DNA of 64,000 nucleotides. It comes from Perlucidibaca sp. (GTDB taxonomy: Bacteria > Pseudomonadota > Gammaproteobacteria > Pseudomonadales > Moraxellaceae). The DNA is taken from the NCBI GenBank assembly GCA_023265995.1, contig JAHFSA010000003.1, positions 124,001 through 188,000 of the forward strand, read 5' to 3'. The notes under the pieces were generated by a model. That model was given only the letters and a program-made list of their open reading frames with translations, was not told the origin of the DNA and searched no databases. A program made the translations under genes and the position numbers. Below, piece by piece: positions 1 to 8,145 of the stretch (its first letter is position 1; every line of letters begins with the position of its first letter).

Positions 1-663
1 TGGCAGGGCGCGGTCTGGCTCATGCCGCTGGGTGCCTTCGCTGGTGCCGGTCTGGCCTTGCTCACGGTGCTGGCGCTGGCGCGGCGCTATCAGCTCCAGG
101 CCGAATCGCTGCTGCTGGTTGGCATAGCCCTCAACGCCTTGCTGGCGGCGGCCACCCAGCTGCTGCTCTTCCTCAGTCCCGACGAGACCCTGCGTGCCGG
201 CAGCTTCTGGCTCATGGGCAGCTTCGCCTATGCCGAGTGGCACTGGCTGCTGCCATCACTGCTGCTGCTGACGCTGGCGCTGATCTGGGGCTGGCGGCGT
301 GCGCCGGCATTCGATCTCTGGCTGCTCGGCGAGCGCGAGGCCGGCTACCTCGGCCTGCCGGTCGCGCGTTTCCGCCGCCAGGTCATCTGGGCCAGTGCCG
401 CGCTGGTGGCGGCCGCGGTTTCCCAGGCCGGCAGCGTGGCCTTCATCGGACTCATGGCCCCTCATATCGCCAGTCGCTGGGTCGGTTGCCATCATGCCCG
501 CCTGGTGCCGGCCTCGGCGCTGATCGGCGGTCTGCTCGCGGTCTTTGCCGACACCCTGGCGCGCACGCTGCTGGCGCCGCTGGAACTGCCGGTGGGCATC
601 ATGACAGCCCTGCTCGGCGCGCCGTTCTTCCTGGCCGTGCTGCATCTGAGGTGGCAGCGATGA
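1..663 (+). CDS. FecCD-family ABC transporter permease, 5'-partial
   Basis: Inner-membrane permease subunit of a type II ABC importer of the BtuC/FecD/HmuU family. The frame is open from base 1, so the N-terminus lies outside the window. The visible part is strongly hydrophobic with about six membrane segments. The stretch SQAGSVAFIGLMAPHIAS is the family hallmark that precedes the last helices, and EAGYLGLPV matches the loop that contacts the ATPase. The stop overlaps the start of the ATPase gene (ATGA), so the two are translationally coupled. The substrate is either cobalamin or haem/siderophore; the sequence does not decide, and no binding protein or receptor gene is in view. Confidence 0.85.
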   Translation, partial: WQGAVWLMPLGAFAGAGLALLTVLALARRYQLQAESLLLVGIALNALLAAATQLLLFLSPDETLRAGSFWLMGSFAYAEWHWLLPSLLLLTLALIWGWRRAPAFDLWLLGEREAGYLGLPVARFRRQVIWASAALVAAAVSQAGSVAFIGLMAPHIASRWVGCHHARLVPASALIGGLLAVFADTLARTLLAPLELPVGIMTALLGAPFFLAVLHLRWQR

Positions 664-1442
664 TGCAGATCGCTTCCCAGCCGCTGCTGGCGGCCTCCGG
701 ACAAGCCTTGCTGAGCTTGCCCGAGCTTGAGCTGCGTGGTGGACAGTGCTGGGCGTTGCTCGGGCCCAATGGCTCCGGCAAGAGCACCTTCCTGCGCTTC
801 TGTGCCGGCCGCGAGGCCGGTCAGGCAGTGGCCGGGCGGCGCTGGCAGGGACAGCCGCTGCCGCTCTGGAGCGATGCCGGCTGGGCACGCACGCGCAGCT
901 TCCTGCCGCAGCAGCATCACCTCACGGCCGCCTTGTCGGTGCAGGCGCTGGTGCGCATGGCGGCCTACCCCTGGGGCGGCGGCCACGGCCGTCTCGAGCA
1001 GGAGCTGGCGGCGGTGGTGGCGACCTGGGATCTGCAGCATCTGCTGACGCGGCGCTGGCACGAGCTTTCCGGGGGCGAGCAGCAGCGCGTGCAGCTGGCG
1101 CGCAGCGCCTTGCAGCTGGCCCTGGCCGAACCTGGCCAGGCGCGTCTCTGGCTGCTCGACGAGCCGCTGGCCGCGCTCGACTGGCCGCATCAGCAAGCCG
1201 CGCTGTCGGCTTGCCGGCAGGCCGCCGATGACGGAGCCCTGGTCATTGCCAGCGTGCATGACATGAATGCCGCGCTGGCCATGGCGACGCATGTGCTGGT
1301 GCTGGGGCAGGGCAGGGTGCTGATGCACGGGGAACTGGAGCGGGAGCAGGTGCGCGAGGCACTGGAGGCGGCATTCTCGGCCCGCCTGGGCTGGGCCAGC
1401 CATCCGCAGGATGGCCGGCCCTGGCTGGTGCCGCTGCGCTGA
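660..1442 (+). CDS. ABC transporter ATP-binding protein (BtuD/HmuV type)
   Basis: Cytoplasmic ATPase partner of the preceding permease, 260 residues. Walker A GPNGSGKST lies near residues 35-43, the ABC signature LSGGEQQRVQLAR near 136-148, Walker B WLLDEPLAALD near 165, and a switch His in ASVHDMN. The start is the ATG that overlaps the permease stop; a second ATG follows immediately and could also be used. The motif GQPLPLW resembles both BtuD and HmuV, so cobalamin and haem import are both possible. The next gene is convergent and unrelated. Confidence 0.85.
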   Translation: MMQIASQPLLAASGQALLSLPELELRGGQCWALLGPNGSGKSTFLRFCAGREAGQAVAGRRWQGQPLPLWSDAGWARTRSFLPQQHHLTAALSVQALVRMAAYPWGGGHGRLEQELAAVVATWDLQHLLTRRWHELSGGEQQRVQLARSALQLALAEPGQARLWLLDEPLAALDWPHQQAALSACRQAADDGALVIASVHDMNAALAMATHVLVLGQGRVLMHGELEREQVREALEAAFSARLGWASHPQDGRPWLVPLR

Positions 1443-1497
1443 GGCGAGCGGCACCAGCAGTCGCCGCCGACAGGCGTCGGCGGCATTGCGGCAGGGC

Positions 1498-2373
1498 TTA
1501 CAGGGCGGTGACGACGCCGGACACGTGCGGCTTGCCCTTGCGCGCGTCATTGACGCCGAAGCGGAAGCCGTCGGCAGTCGGTTCGGAGCTGAACGCGACC
1601 TTGGCCGGCAGCAGCACCGGCAGCTTGAACTGCACATCGACACTGTAGGCGGCCGGCAGACGGCTTTCGATGGCGGCCAGGCAGGCGGCCTTGGTCCACA
1701 TGCCATGCGCGATGGCCTGCGGGAAGCCGAGCAGCTTGGCGGTGGCGGCATAGAGATGGATGGGGTTGCGGTCGCCGGAGACGGCACCGTAGCGGCGACC
1801 GATGTCGGCCGGCACGGTCCAGTAGGCGCTGGCGGCCGGCTTCTCGCTGGCAGCGGGCTTGGCGGCAGCAGCCGGCTTGGCGGGCTTGTCACCGGCAGCC
1901 TTCTTCTCCACCGGCTGGCGGCGCAGATAGGTGGTGTAGTCGACCCAGACCTTCTCGTTGCCGACATAGGCTTCGCTGATCAGATCGAAGGTGATGCCCT
2001 TGTCATGCGGCTGCAGGTTGCTGACGCGGGTGCGGAAATTCACGGTTTCCGAGCTCTTCACCGGACGCAGCTGGTCGATGCGGTTGCGCACATGCACCAG
2101 GCCCATGAGGGCGAACGGGAAGCTGGCATCGGTCATCAGCACCATCTGCAGCGGGAAGGTGAGGATGTGCAGATAGGTCGACGGCACGGTGTCACGCAGG
2201 GCGAAGCCGCAGACACGGTTGTAGTCGGCGAGATGGGCGCGGTCGATCTGGTGGCCGTTGAGCACGATCTCCAGATCCGGCAGGTTGCCGCCCTTGCGGC
2301 CGAAGCCGCCGAGCACGGCCTTGGCGTAGAGGCCGAGGGCGTTGGGCAGGGAATTCAATTCACGAACGGTCAT
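1498..2373 (-). CDS. MaoC-like (R)-specific enoyl-CoA hydratase
   Basis: Double hot-dog hydratase of 291 residues, predicted to hydrate 2-enoyl-CoA to (R)-3-hydroxyacyl-CoA. The hydratase-2 motif GDRNPIHLY at about residues 200-208 gives the catalytic Asp201 and His206 pair. An Ala/Lys/Pro-rich linker occupies roughly 155-183 between the two halves. I chose the ATG at 2373, preceded by GAGGAAACG, over a TTG five codons upstream. It lies downstream of the FabG-like gene on the same strand, with the thiolase divergent; mycobacteria show the same order (htdX, fabG4, fadA2). The role is therefore fatty-acyl chain modification or PHA precursor supply, which is inference from context. Confidence 0.85.
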   Translation of the reverse strand: MTVRELNSLPNALGLYAKAVLGGFGRKGGNLPDLEIVLNGHQIDRAHLADYNRVCGFALRDTVPSTYLHILTFPLQMVLMTDASFPFALMGLVHVRNRIDQLRPVKSSETVNFRTRVSNLQPHDKGITFDLISEAYVGNEKVWVDYTTYLRRQPVEKKAAGDKPAKPAAAAKPAASEKPAASAYWTVPADIGRRYGAVSGDRNPIHLYAATAKLLGFPQAIAHGMWTKAACLAAIESRLPAAYSVDVQFKLPVLLPAKVAFSSEPTADGFRFGVNDARKGKPHVSGVVTAL

Positions 2374-2449
2374 TTTTCGTTTCCTCAAGCAAAAACGGCG
2401 ACCCCTGCCGGTGCAGACAGGGGGCGCCGATTGTTTCAGCGGTACGGGA

Positions 2450-3856
2450 TCAGGCGCCGATCAGGCTCTGGCCGCAGACACGCACGATGTTGTTGTTGAC
2501 GGCGTTCGAGGCCGGGCTGGCGTACCAGGCGATGGTCTCGGCGACGTCGACCGGCAGACCGCCCTGCGACATGGAGTTCATGCGGCGGCCGGCTTCGCGG
2601 ATGGCGAACGGGATGGCGGCGGTCATCTGGGTTTCGATGAAGCCCGGCGCCACGGCGTTGATGGTGATGCCCTTCGGCAGCAGGGTGGCGACCGAGCTGT
2701 TGACCAGGCCGATGACGCCGGCCTTGGACACGGCGTAGTTGGTCTGACCCATGTTGCCGGCGATGCCCGAGATCGAGGACACGCAGATCACGCGGCCGTT
2801 GGCGCGGATCGCGTCCTGGGCCAGCAGCTCGTCGTTGATGCGCTCTTCCGAGGACAGGTTGATGTTGATCACCATGTTCCAGAGCTGATCCTTCATGTTG
2901 GCCAGCGTCTTGTCGCGGGTCACACCAGCGTTGTGCACGATGATGTCGAGGCCGCCGTGGGCGTTCTTGACGTGGGCAGCGATGCGGCCCGGAGCTTCGG
3001 CCGAGGTGATGTCCAGGGCCAGCACGGAGCCGCCGATTTCACCGGCAACCTTGTTCAGATCGGCTTCCTGCTGCGGCACGTCGAGGCAGATGACGTGGGC
3101 GCCGTCACGGGCCAGGGTCTGGGCAATGGCTTCACCGATGCCGCGCGAGGCGCCGGTCACCAGAGCGACCTTGCCTGCCAGCGGCTTGGTCCAGTCCGGG
3201 GTTTCGCCGGCGATGCCGGTGTTGCTGACGCGCACGACCTGGCCGGAAACATAGGCCGACTTCGGCGAGATGAAGAAGCGCAGGCTCGATTCGAGACCGG
3301 CATCGGCACCCGGGGCCACGTAGATGACCTGGGCGGTGCTGCCCTTCTTTGCTTCCTTGCCGATGGCACGGGTGAAGCCTTCGAGGGCGCGCTGGGCGGT
3401 GGCGTGCTTGGCGTTGTCGAGCAGCTCCGGCGTGCGGCCGATGACGATGATGCGGGCCGAGCTGGAGATCTTGCGGATGACTGGGCTGAAGAAGCTGTGC
3501 AGGGCGATCAGCTGTTCCGAGCTGGTGATGCCGGAGGCATCGAACACCAGGGCCTTGAACTTCTGGCTGTCTTCGGCGCTCGGGGCATAGGCCTGGGTGG
3601 CCAGGCCGGCGGCGGCAGCGGCACCGTGCACGGCGCTGTCGAAGTTGGCATAGGTGTCGGCCTGGATGTTGGCCAGCACCTGGGCGATGGTGGTGGTCAG
3701 GTCGCTGCCGCTTGCGGCACCGAGCAGGACAGCACCCTTGACCACCGGCTCGCCGGCGACGAAACGATCCAGCGGCAGCGGAGCCGGCAGGCCGAGGTTC
3801 TTGGCCAGCATCTGGCCGAGAGAGGAGTTCACGAAGTCGAGATAGCGGTCGCTCAT
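2450..3856 (-). CDS. 3-oxoacyl-ACP/CoA reductase, long two-domain FabG (FabG4-like)
   Basis: NAD(P)-dependent 3-ketoacyl reductase of 468 residues, almost twice the length of ordinary FabG. The first 220 residues form a degenerate, flavodoxin-like Rossmann half. The C-terminal half is a complete short-chain dehydrogenase with VTGASRGIG at about 233-241, NNAG-like HNAGVT, and the Ser-Tyr-Lys triad in CVSSISG...NYAVSK. This architecture is that of mycobacterial FabG4 (HMwFabG). The chosen ATG at 3856 follows AAGGAT; the frame remains open further upstream but without family similarity. It is probably co-transcribed with the MaoC gene 76 bases downstream. Confidence 0.88.
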   Translation of the reverse strand: MSDRYLDFVNSSLGQMLAKNLGLPAPLPLDRFVAGEPVVKGAVLLGAASGSDLTTTIAQVLANIQADTYANFDSAVHGAAAAAGLATQAYAPSAEDSQKFKALVFDASGITSSEQLIALHSFFSPVIRKISSSARIIVIGRTPELLDNAKHATAQRALEGFTRAIGKEAKKGSTAQVIYVAPGADAGLESSLRFFISPKSAYVSGQVVRVSNTGIAGETPDWTKPLAGKVALVTGASRGIGEAIAQTLARDGAHVICLDVPQQEADLNKVAGEIGGSVLALDITSAEAPGRIAAHVKNAHGGLDIIVHNAGVTRDKTLANMKDQLWNMVININLSSEERINDELLAQDAIRANGRVICVSSISGIAGNMGQTNYAVSKAGVIGLVNSSVATLLPKGITINAVAPGFIETQMTAAIPFAIREAGRRMNSMSQGGLPVDVAETIAWYASPASNAVNNNIVRVCGQSLIGA

Positions 3857-4160
3857 GGTGCAGATCCTTGTCTGGTTGTCCGGGGACAGGTGTTCGGAGG
3901 TCGCGCGCGTGGCGCGCAGCCGGTTCAATAATGTGCGGAGCCTAGTCAATTCGGCGTCTGTTGGCGAGTCCTGCGGCATCAATCCGATGGACAGATGGTG
4001 CTGACTCTGCATGCACAAGTCGCTAACATGCCGCCAACGCAGCCTAACAAACCCCTGCCGCCTGTGCGTTTGCCGCAGATGAGCGGGGTCGCTGCTTTTC
4101 GGCCAATGTCTTGTCACACGGTTGTGCTAGCGTGACAGGGTGTCCAATCAGGAGTCTTTT
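3857..4160. other. Divergent intergenic region between the fabG-like gene and the thiolase
   Basis: This 304-base gap separates two divergent lipid-metabolism genes and must hold both promoters. I see no convincing sigma70 -35/-10 pair. The only clear element is the inverted repeat listed separately at 4112-4137. A long open frame continuing upstream of fabG through part of this gap is not supported as coding. Confidence 0.6.
4112..4137. promoter_or_regulatory. Inverted repeat, candidate operator of the lipid module
   Basis: TGTCACAC and GCGTGACA are 7-of-8 complementary arms separated by 10 bases. The repeat ends 23 bases before the thiolase ATG, a typical place for a TetR- or GntR-type repressor site. 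The binding protein is not encoded nearby, so the identification is inference from symmetry and position only. Confidence 0.35.
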
Positions 4161-5438
4161 ATGACCACGCTTCGTCGCGTCGCTATCGTCGGCGCCAACC
4201 GCATCCCCTTCGCCCGTTCCAACAGCGTCTACGCCACCGCATCCAACCAGGACATGCTGACTGCCGCCCTGGACGGTCTCGTCGAACGCTGCAACCTCAA
4301 GGGCAAGCGCATCGGTGAAGTGGTCGCTGGTGCCGTGCTCAAGCACAGCCGCGACTTCAACCTGACCCGTGAGTCCGTGCTCAGCACCAGCCTCGATCCG
4401 CAAACCACCGCCTATGACATTCAGCAGGCCTGCGGCACCGGCCTCGAAGCCGCCATTCTGGTTGCCAACAAGATCGCCGTCGGCCAGATCGAATCCGGCA
4501 TTGCCGGTGGCGTCGACACCACCTCCGATGCGCCGATCGGCCTCAGCGACGGCATCCGCAGCCTGCTGCTCGAAGTCAATCGTGGCAAGACCACCGGCGA
4601 CAAGCTGAAGACCCTCGCCAAGCTGCGTCCGCGCCACCTCGGCCTGGAAATTCCGCGCAACGGCGAGCCGCGCACCGGCCTGGCCATGGGTGACCATGCC
4701 GCCATCACCGCCGCCGAATGGCAGATCCCGCGCGCCGAGCAGGACCAGCTGGCTGTCTCCAGCCACCACAAGCTGGCCGCCGCCTACGAGCGTGGTTTCT
4801 TCAACGACCTGATCACCCCGTACCTGGGCCTGAAGCGCGACCAGAACCTGCGCGCCGATTCCAACATCGAGAAGCTGGCTACCCTCAAGCCCTGCTTCGG
4901 TAACAAGGAAACCGGCACCATGACGGCCGGCAACTCGACGCCGCTGACCGATGGCGCCTCCGTGGTGCTGCTGGCTTCGGAAGACTGGGCCAAGGCCAAC
5001 GGCCTGCCGATCCTGGCCTACTTCATCGATGGTGAAGTGGCTTCGGTCGACTTCGTGCACAAGAAGGAAGGTCTGCTCATGGCTCCGGCCTACGCCGTGC
5101 CGCGCATGCTGGCCCGTCGTGGTCTGACCCTGCAGGATTTCGACTACTACGAAATCCACGAAGCCTTCGCTTCGCAGGTGCTGTCGACCCTGAAGGCCTG
5201 GGAAGATCCCAAGTTCTGCAAGGAGCGTCTGGGTCTCGATGCTCCGCTCGGCAAGATCGATCGCAGCAAGCTCAACGTCAACGGTTCCTCGCTGGCTGCC
5301 GGCCACCCGTTCGCCGCCACCGGCGGTCGCATCATCGGCACCCTGGCCAAGATCCTCAATGAAAAGGGTTCGGGCCGCGGCCTGATCTCGATCTGCGCCG
5401 CTGGCGGTCAGGGCGTGGTCGCCATCATCGAGAAGTAA
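4161..5438 (+). CDS. Acetyl-CoA C-acyltransferase (thiolase, FadI/FadA2-like)
   Basis: Thiolase of 425 residues that cleaves or forms 3-ketoacyl-CoA. The acyl-accepting cysteine is Cys91 in QQACGTGLEAA. EIHEAF and GHPFAATGGR supply the two catalytic-region histidines, and SICAAGGQG near the C-terminus contains the second cysteine. A GTG codon opens the frame 21 bases upstream, but the ATG at 4161 is preceded by CAGGAG and fits the family start. It is divergent from the FabG/MaoC pair, and together they can supply thiolase, reductase and hydratase steps. A strong terminator follows. Confidence 0.92.
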   Translation: MTTLRRVAIVGANRIPFARSNSVYATASNQDMLTAALDGLVERCNLKGKRIGEVVAGAVLKHSRDFNLTRESVLSTSLDPQTTAYDIQQACGTGLEAAILVANKIAVGQIESGIAGGVDTTSDAPIGLSDGIRSLLLEVNRGKTTGDKLKTLAKLRPRHLGLEIPRNGEPRTGLAMGDHAAITAAEWQIPRAEQDQLAVSSHHKLAAAYERGFFNDLITPYLGLKRDQNLRADSNIEKLATLKPCFGNKETGTMTAGNSTPLTDGASVVLLASEDWAKANGLPILAYFIDGEVASVDFVHKKEGLLMAPAYAVPRMLARRGLTLQDFDYYEIHEAFASQVLSTLKAWEDPKFCKERLGLDAPLGKIDRSKLNVNGSSLAAGHPFAATGGRIIGTLAKILNEKGSGRGLISICAAGGQGVVAIIEK

Positions 5439-5482
5439 GCTGGCGTTGGTCGCAGCCCTCGCGGGTTGCGCCCGACACCGAC

Positions 5483-5512
5483 AAAAAAGCCCGGACTTGT
5501 CCGGGCTTTTTT
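5483..5512. terminator. Rho-independent terminator, bidirectional
   Basis: AAAAAAGCCCGGA, a CTTG loop and TCCGGGCTTTTTT form a perfect stem flanked by A and T tracts. It lies between the convergent thiolase and FKBP genes and can serve both. Confidence 0.92.
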
Positions 5513-5557
5513 GTTTCCGCTGCGGCTGCCGCGAGAGCGGCAGGGCAGGCGGATGCC

Positions 5558-6259
5558 TTACTTGATGCCGAGCAGCTCGACTTCAAAGATCAGGGTTTCG
5601 TTGGGGCCGATCTTGGGCGGAGAACCGTGTTCGCCGTAGGCCAGAGCGCCCGGAATGTAGAGCTTGTACTTGCTGCCCACGGTCATCAGCTGCACACCCT
5701 CGGTCCAGCCCGGAATGACCTGGTTGAGCGGGAAGCTGATCGGCTGGCCGCGGTCATAGGAGCTGTCGAAGGTCTCGCCGTTGATCAGCGTGCCCTTGTA
5801 GTGCACGGTGACGACGTCGGTGGCCTTGGGGTGGGCGCCGTTGCCTTCCTTGAGCACTTCGTACTGGAGGCCGCTGGCCGTGGTCGTGACGCCGGCCTTC
5901 TTGCCGTTGTCGGCGAGGAACTTGCTGCCGGTGGCGTTGGCGCCGGAGGCCTTGGCTTCCATTTCCTTCATCTTCTTGGCGCGCAGGGTCTGCACGGCGG
6001 CCATCTTGATCTTTTCCAGCTCGGCATCGCTGAAGGCCAGCTTGTCCTTCTTCTGCACATCGGCCAGACCCTGCTGCATGGCCTTGAGGTCGATGTCGTC
6101 GCGGATGCCTTCCAGCGAGCGACCGATATCCACGCCCAGCGCGTAGCTGAACTTCTGCATTTCGGTGTCGAGCTTGGGCTTCTTGTCGAACGGGTTGTTG
6201 CAGGCGGTGATCAGGCCGATGGCGGATGCCAGCACGGCCAGTCGAAGCATGTGCTTCAT
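5558..6259 (-). CDS. FKBP-type peptidyl-prolyl isomerase lipoprotein
   Basis: Periplasmic proline isomerase and folding chaperone of the FkpA/Mip/FklB type, 233 residues. The N-terminus is a signal peptide with lipobox LITAC, Cys20 being the lipidation site. Residues of about 25-110 are the helical dimerisation region, rich in Lys and Glu. The FKBP domain follows, with VTVHYKGTLINGETFDSS, GWTEGVQLM and an IPGALAYGE-type stretch. The ATG at 6259 is preceded by AAGGAAG; a longer upstream frame lacks a ribosome site and family similarity. The gene is convergent with the thiolase and shares its terminator. Confidence 0.92.
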   Translation of the reverse strand: MKHMLRLAVLASAIGLITACNNPFDKKPKLDTEMQKFSYALGVDIGRSLEGIRDDIDLKAMQQGLADVQKKDKLAFSDAELEKIKMAAVQTLRAKKMKEMEAKASGANATGSKFLADNGKKAGVTTTASGLQYEVLKEGNGAHPKATDVVTVHYKGTLINGETFDSSYDRGQPISFPLNQVIPGWTEGVQLMTVGSKYKLYIPGALAYGEHGSPPKIGPNETLIFEVELLGIK

Positions 6260-6302
6260 GGTTTCTTCCTTCTGGTGATGAATCGGTGAGTAGTGATGAC
6301 GC

Positions 6303-7169
6303 TCATTCCTGCAGGCGGCGGAGCAGGCTGGAGGTATCCCAGCGACCGCCACCCATGGCTTGAACATCCTTGTAGAAGTTGTTGATCTGGCTGGTTATTT
6401 CCAGGTCGATTCCCATGTTGTCCGCTTCCGCGAGAACAATGTCCAGATCCTTGCGCATCCAGTCGACGGCAAAGCCGTGATCGTACTCGCCGGCGTTCAT
6501 GGTGCGATGACGGTTGAGCAGTTGCCAGGACGAGCCGGCGCCATTGCCGACCAGTGACATGACCTGTTCGACGTCGAGGCCGGCCTGCGCGGCGAAGTGC
6601 ATGCCCTCGGCCAGTCCCTGGATGACGCCAGCCACGCAGATCTGGTTGACCATCTTGGCGAGCTGGCCGTGGCCGACCGGACCGAGATGGGCCTGGGCCT
6701 TGGCATAGGCGGCCAGCACCGGTTGCGCCCGCGCGATGTCGGCAGCGCTGCCGCCGCAGAAGATGCTGAGCTGGCCATTGATGGCGCCTTGCTGGCCGCC
6801 GGATACCGGGGCATCGACATAGCCCGTGCCCTGCGTCGCCAGTTGTTCGGCGAGCTGGCGCGAGAGTTTGGCCGAGACGGTCGAGTGATCGATCAGCAGG
6901 CTGCCCGGACGCAGGCCTTCGATCAGGCCGCCACGGCCGAGCACGACCTCTTCCAGATCGCTGTCGCGGCCGACACAGGTGAGCACGATGTCGGCATTGG
7001 CAGCGGCGCCGGCGAGGCTGCCGGCGGGTGTGCCGCCATGCTCGCGGCACCAGGCCTCGGCCTTGGCCGGTGTGCGGTTCCAGACGCTGACCTGATGGCC
7101 GGCGCGGAGGAGGTGGCCAGCCATGGGATAGCCCATGACGCCGAGTCCGATGAAGGCAAGTTTCTGCAT
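6303..7169 (-). CDS. NAD(P)-dependent 3-hydroxyisobutyrate/2-hydroxy-3-oxopropionate dehydrogenase family protein
   Basis: Beta-hydroxyacid dehydrogenase of 288 residues. The N-terminal Rossmann motif FIGLGVMGYPMAGHL binds the dinucleotide. DAPVSGGQQGA is the substrate-binding signature, and the catalytic Lys sits in GHGQLAKMVNQ. The start at 7169 matches the usual N-terminus MQKLAFIGLG. Substrates in this family include 3-hydroxyisobutyrate, tartronate semialdehyde and succinic semialdehyde; the sequence alone does not separate them. It lies just upstream of the FKBP gene on the same strand and divergent from bfd. Confidence 0.88.
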   Translation of the reverse strand: MQKLAFIGLGVMGYPMAGHLLRAGHQVSVWNRTPAKAEAWCREHGGTPAGSLAGAAANADIVLTCVGRDSDLEEVVLGRGGLIEGLRPGSLLIDHSTVSAKLSRQLAEQLATQGTGYVDAPVSGGQQGAINGQLSIFCGGSAADIARAQPVLAAYAKAQAHLGPVGHGQLAKMVNQICVAGVIQGLAEGMHFAAQAGLDVEQVMSLVGNGAGSSWQLLNRHRTMNAGEYDHGFAVDWMRKDLDIVLAEADNMGIDLEITSQINNFYKDVQAMGGGRWDTSSLLRRLQE

Positions 7170-7269
7170 GTGGTGCGCTCTGCGAAATTCCGACGGCAGC
7201 TGGATGGCTGCAAGAGTAGCGACATTTGTTGCCGGCACAAAGGCTGTTGCGCAGAAAGCGAGCACTTAC

Positions 7270-7299
7270 TTGCAAATGCGAATCCATCGCATTTATACT
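7270..7299 (+). promoter_or_regulatory. Predicted sigma70 promoter of bfd
   Basis: TTGCAA at 7270-7275 and TATACT at 7294-7299 are spaced 18 bases apart and end 69 bases before the bfd ATG. The candidate Fur site lies inside the spacer, where bound repressor would block polymerase. Confidence 0.55.
7274..7294. promoter_or_regulatory. Candidate Fur box upstream of bfd
   Basis: AAATGCGA and TCGCATTT are perfect 8-base arms around a 5-base centre, giving a 21-bp operator. TGCGAAT...TCGCA agrees with the form Fur boxes commonly take in high-GC gammaproteobacteria. The position between -35 and -10 of the bfd promoter and the known iron repression of bfd genes support the call; Fur binding itself is inferred. 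Confidence 0.65.
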
Positions 7300-7368
7300 G
7301 CCGGTGCCGAAGCGACGGTTTTCTGGCCAAAAGGCCTGTGCCAGTCCGTTTCGCGGGGAGACAGCGGT

Positions 7369-7587
7369 ATGTATGTTTGTCTGTGCCACGCAGTGACTGA
7401 ACGCAAGATCCGCGAGGCGGCGCGCAATGGCGTGTCCGATTTCGAGGAGCTTCAGGCTGCCACCGGAGTCGCCACCTGCTGTGGCGCCTGCCGCGAATAT
7501 GCCGAGGAAACCTGGCAGGAAGCGCTGGCCGCCGACGCGCTCTCCCGTCTCGACAGTGCCGCCCAGATCTGGTCGCCTGTCATCTGA
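7369..7587 (+). CDS. bfd: Bacterioferritin-associated ferredoxin
   Basis: A 72-residue [2Fe-2S] protein that docks on bacterioferritin and passes electrons to its haem so that stored iron is reduced and released. The four cluster ligands are Cys4, Cys6, Cys38 and Cys41, in the family arrangement CxC then CxxC; Cys37 is an extra cysteine beside them. The ATG at 7369 gives the standard N-terminus MYVCLC. The bfr gene follows after 81 bases. The promoter carries a Fur-box-like palindrome, which fits induction during iron starvation. Confidence 0.95.
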   Translation: MYVCLCHAVTERKIREAARNGVSDFEELQAATGVATCCGACREYAEETWQEALAADALSRLDSAAQIWSPVI

Positions 7588-7668
7588 GCAGTTCCCTGTC
7601 TCCCTGCCGTGTCATGGCGGGGAGGGCGTGCTATAAACGGATGACATCGACATCCGCAGGAGCGCGCC

Positions 7669-8145
7669 ATGAAAGGCGACAAGACCGTCATCTCCTTTCT
7701 CAATCAGCAGCTCAAGAACGAGCTCACCGCCATCAACCAGTACTTCCTGCATGCCCGTATCTACCGGCACTGGGGTCTGGATCGTCTGGCCAAGAAGGAA
7801 TACGACGAGTCCATCGGCGAAATGAAGCATGCCGACAAGCTCATTGACCGCATCCTCATGCTCGACGGCCTGCCCAATCTGCAGGACCTGCACAAGCTGC
7901 TCATCGGCGAGACCGTGCCGGAAATGCTGGCCGCCGACCTCAAGCTCGAGCAGGGCGCCCAGGTCACCGTGAAGGATGGCATCACGGCTGCCGAGACCGC
8001 GCGTGACTATGTCAGCCGCGACCTGCTGCTGCTCATTCTGGAAGAGACCGAAGAGCACATCGACTGGCTGGAAACCCAGCTCGACCTGATCGAGAAGATG
8101 GGTCTGCAGAACTACCTGCAAAGCCAGGCCTACAGCGAAGAATGA
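7669..8145 (+). CDS. bfr: Bacterioferritin
   Basis: Iron-storage 24-mer subunit of 158 residues, the same length as E. coli Bfr. The haem ligand Met52 is present. Ferroxidase ligands Glu18, Glu51, His54, Glu94 and His130 are present, but position 127, a bridging Glu in E. coli and Pseudomonas BfrB, is Thr here (EETEEHIDW). The lost ligand could weaken ferroxidase activity or mark the subunit of a mixed Bfr shell. The ribosome site is CAGGAG. The next gene begins at the stop codon (ATGA overlap). Confidence 0.95.
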   Translation: MKGDKTVISFLNQQLKNELTAINQYFLHARIYRHWGLDRLAKKEYDESIGEMKHADKLIDRILMLDGLPNLQDLHKLLIGETVPEMLAADLKLEQGAQVTVKDGITAAETARDYVSRDLLLLILEETEEHIDWLETQLDLIEKMGLQNYLQSQAYSEE

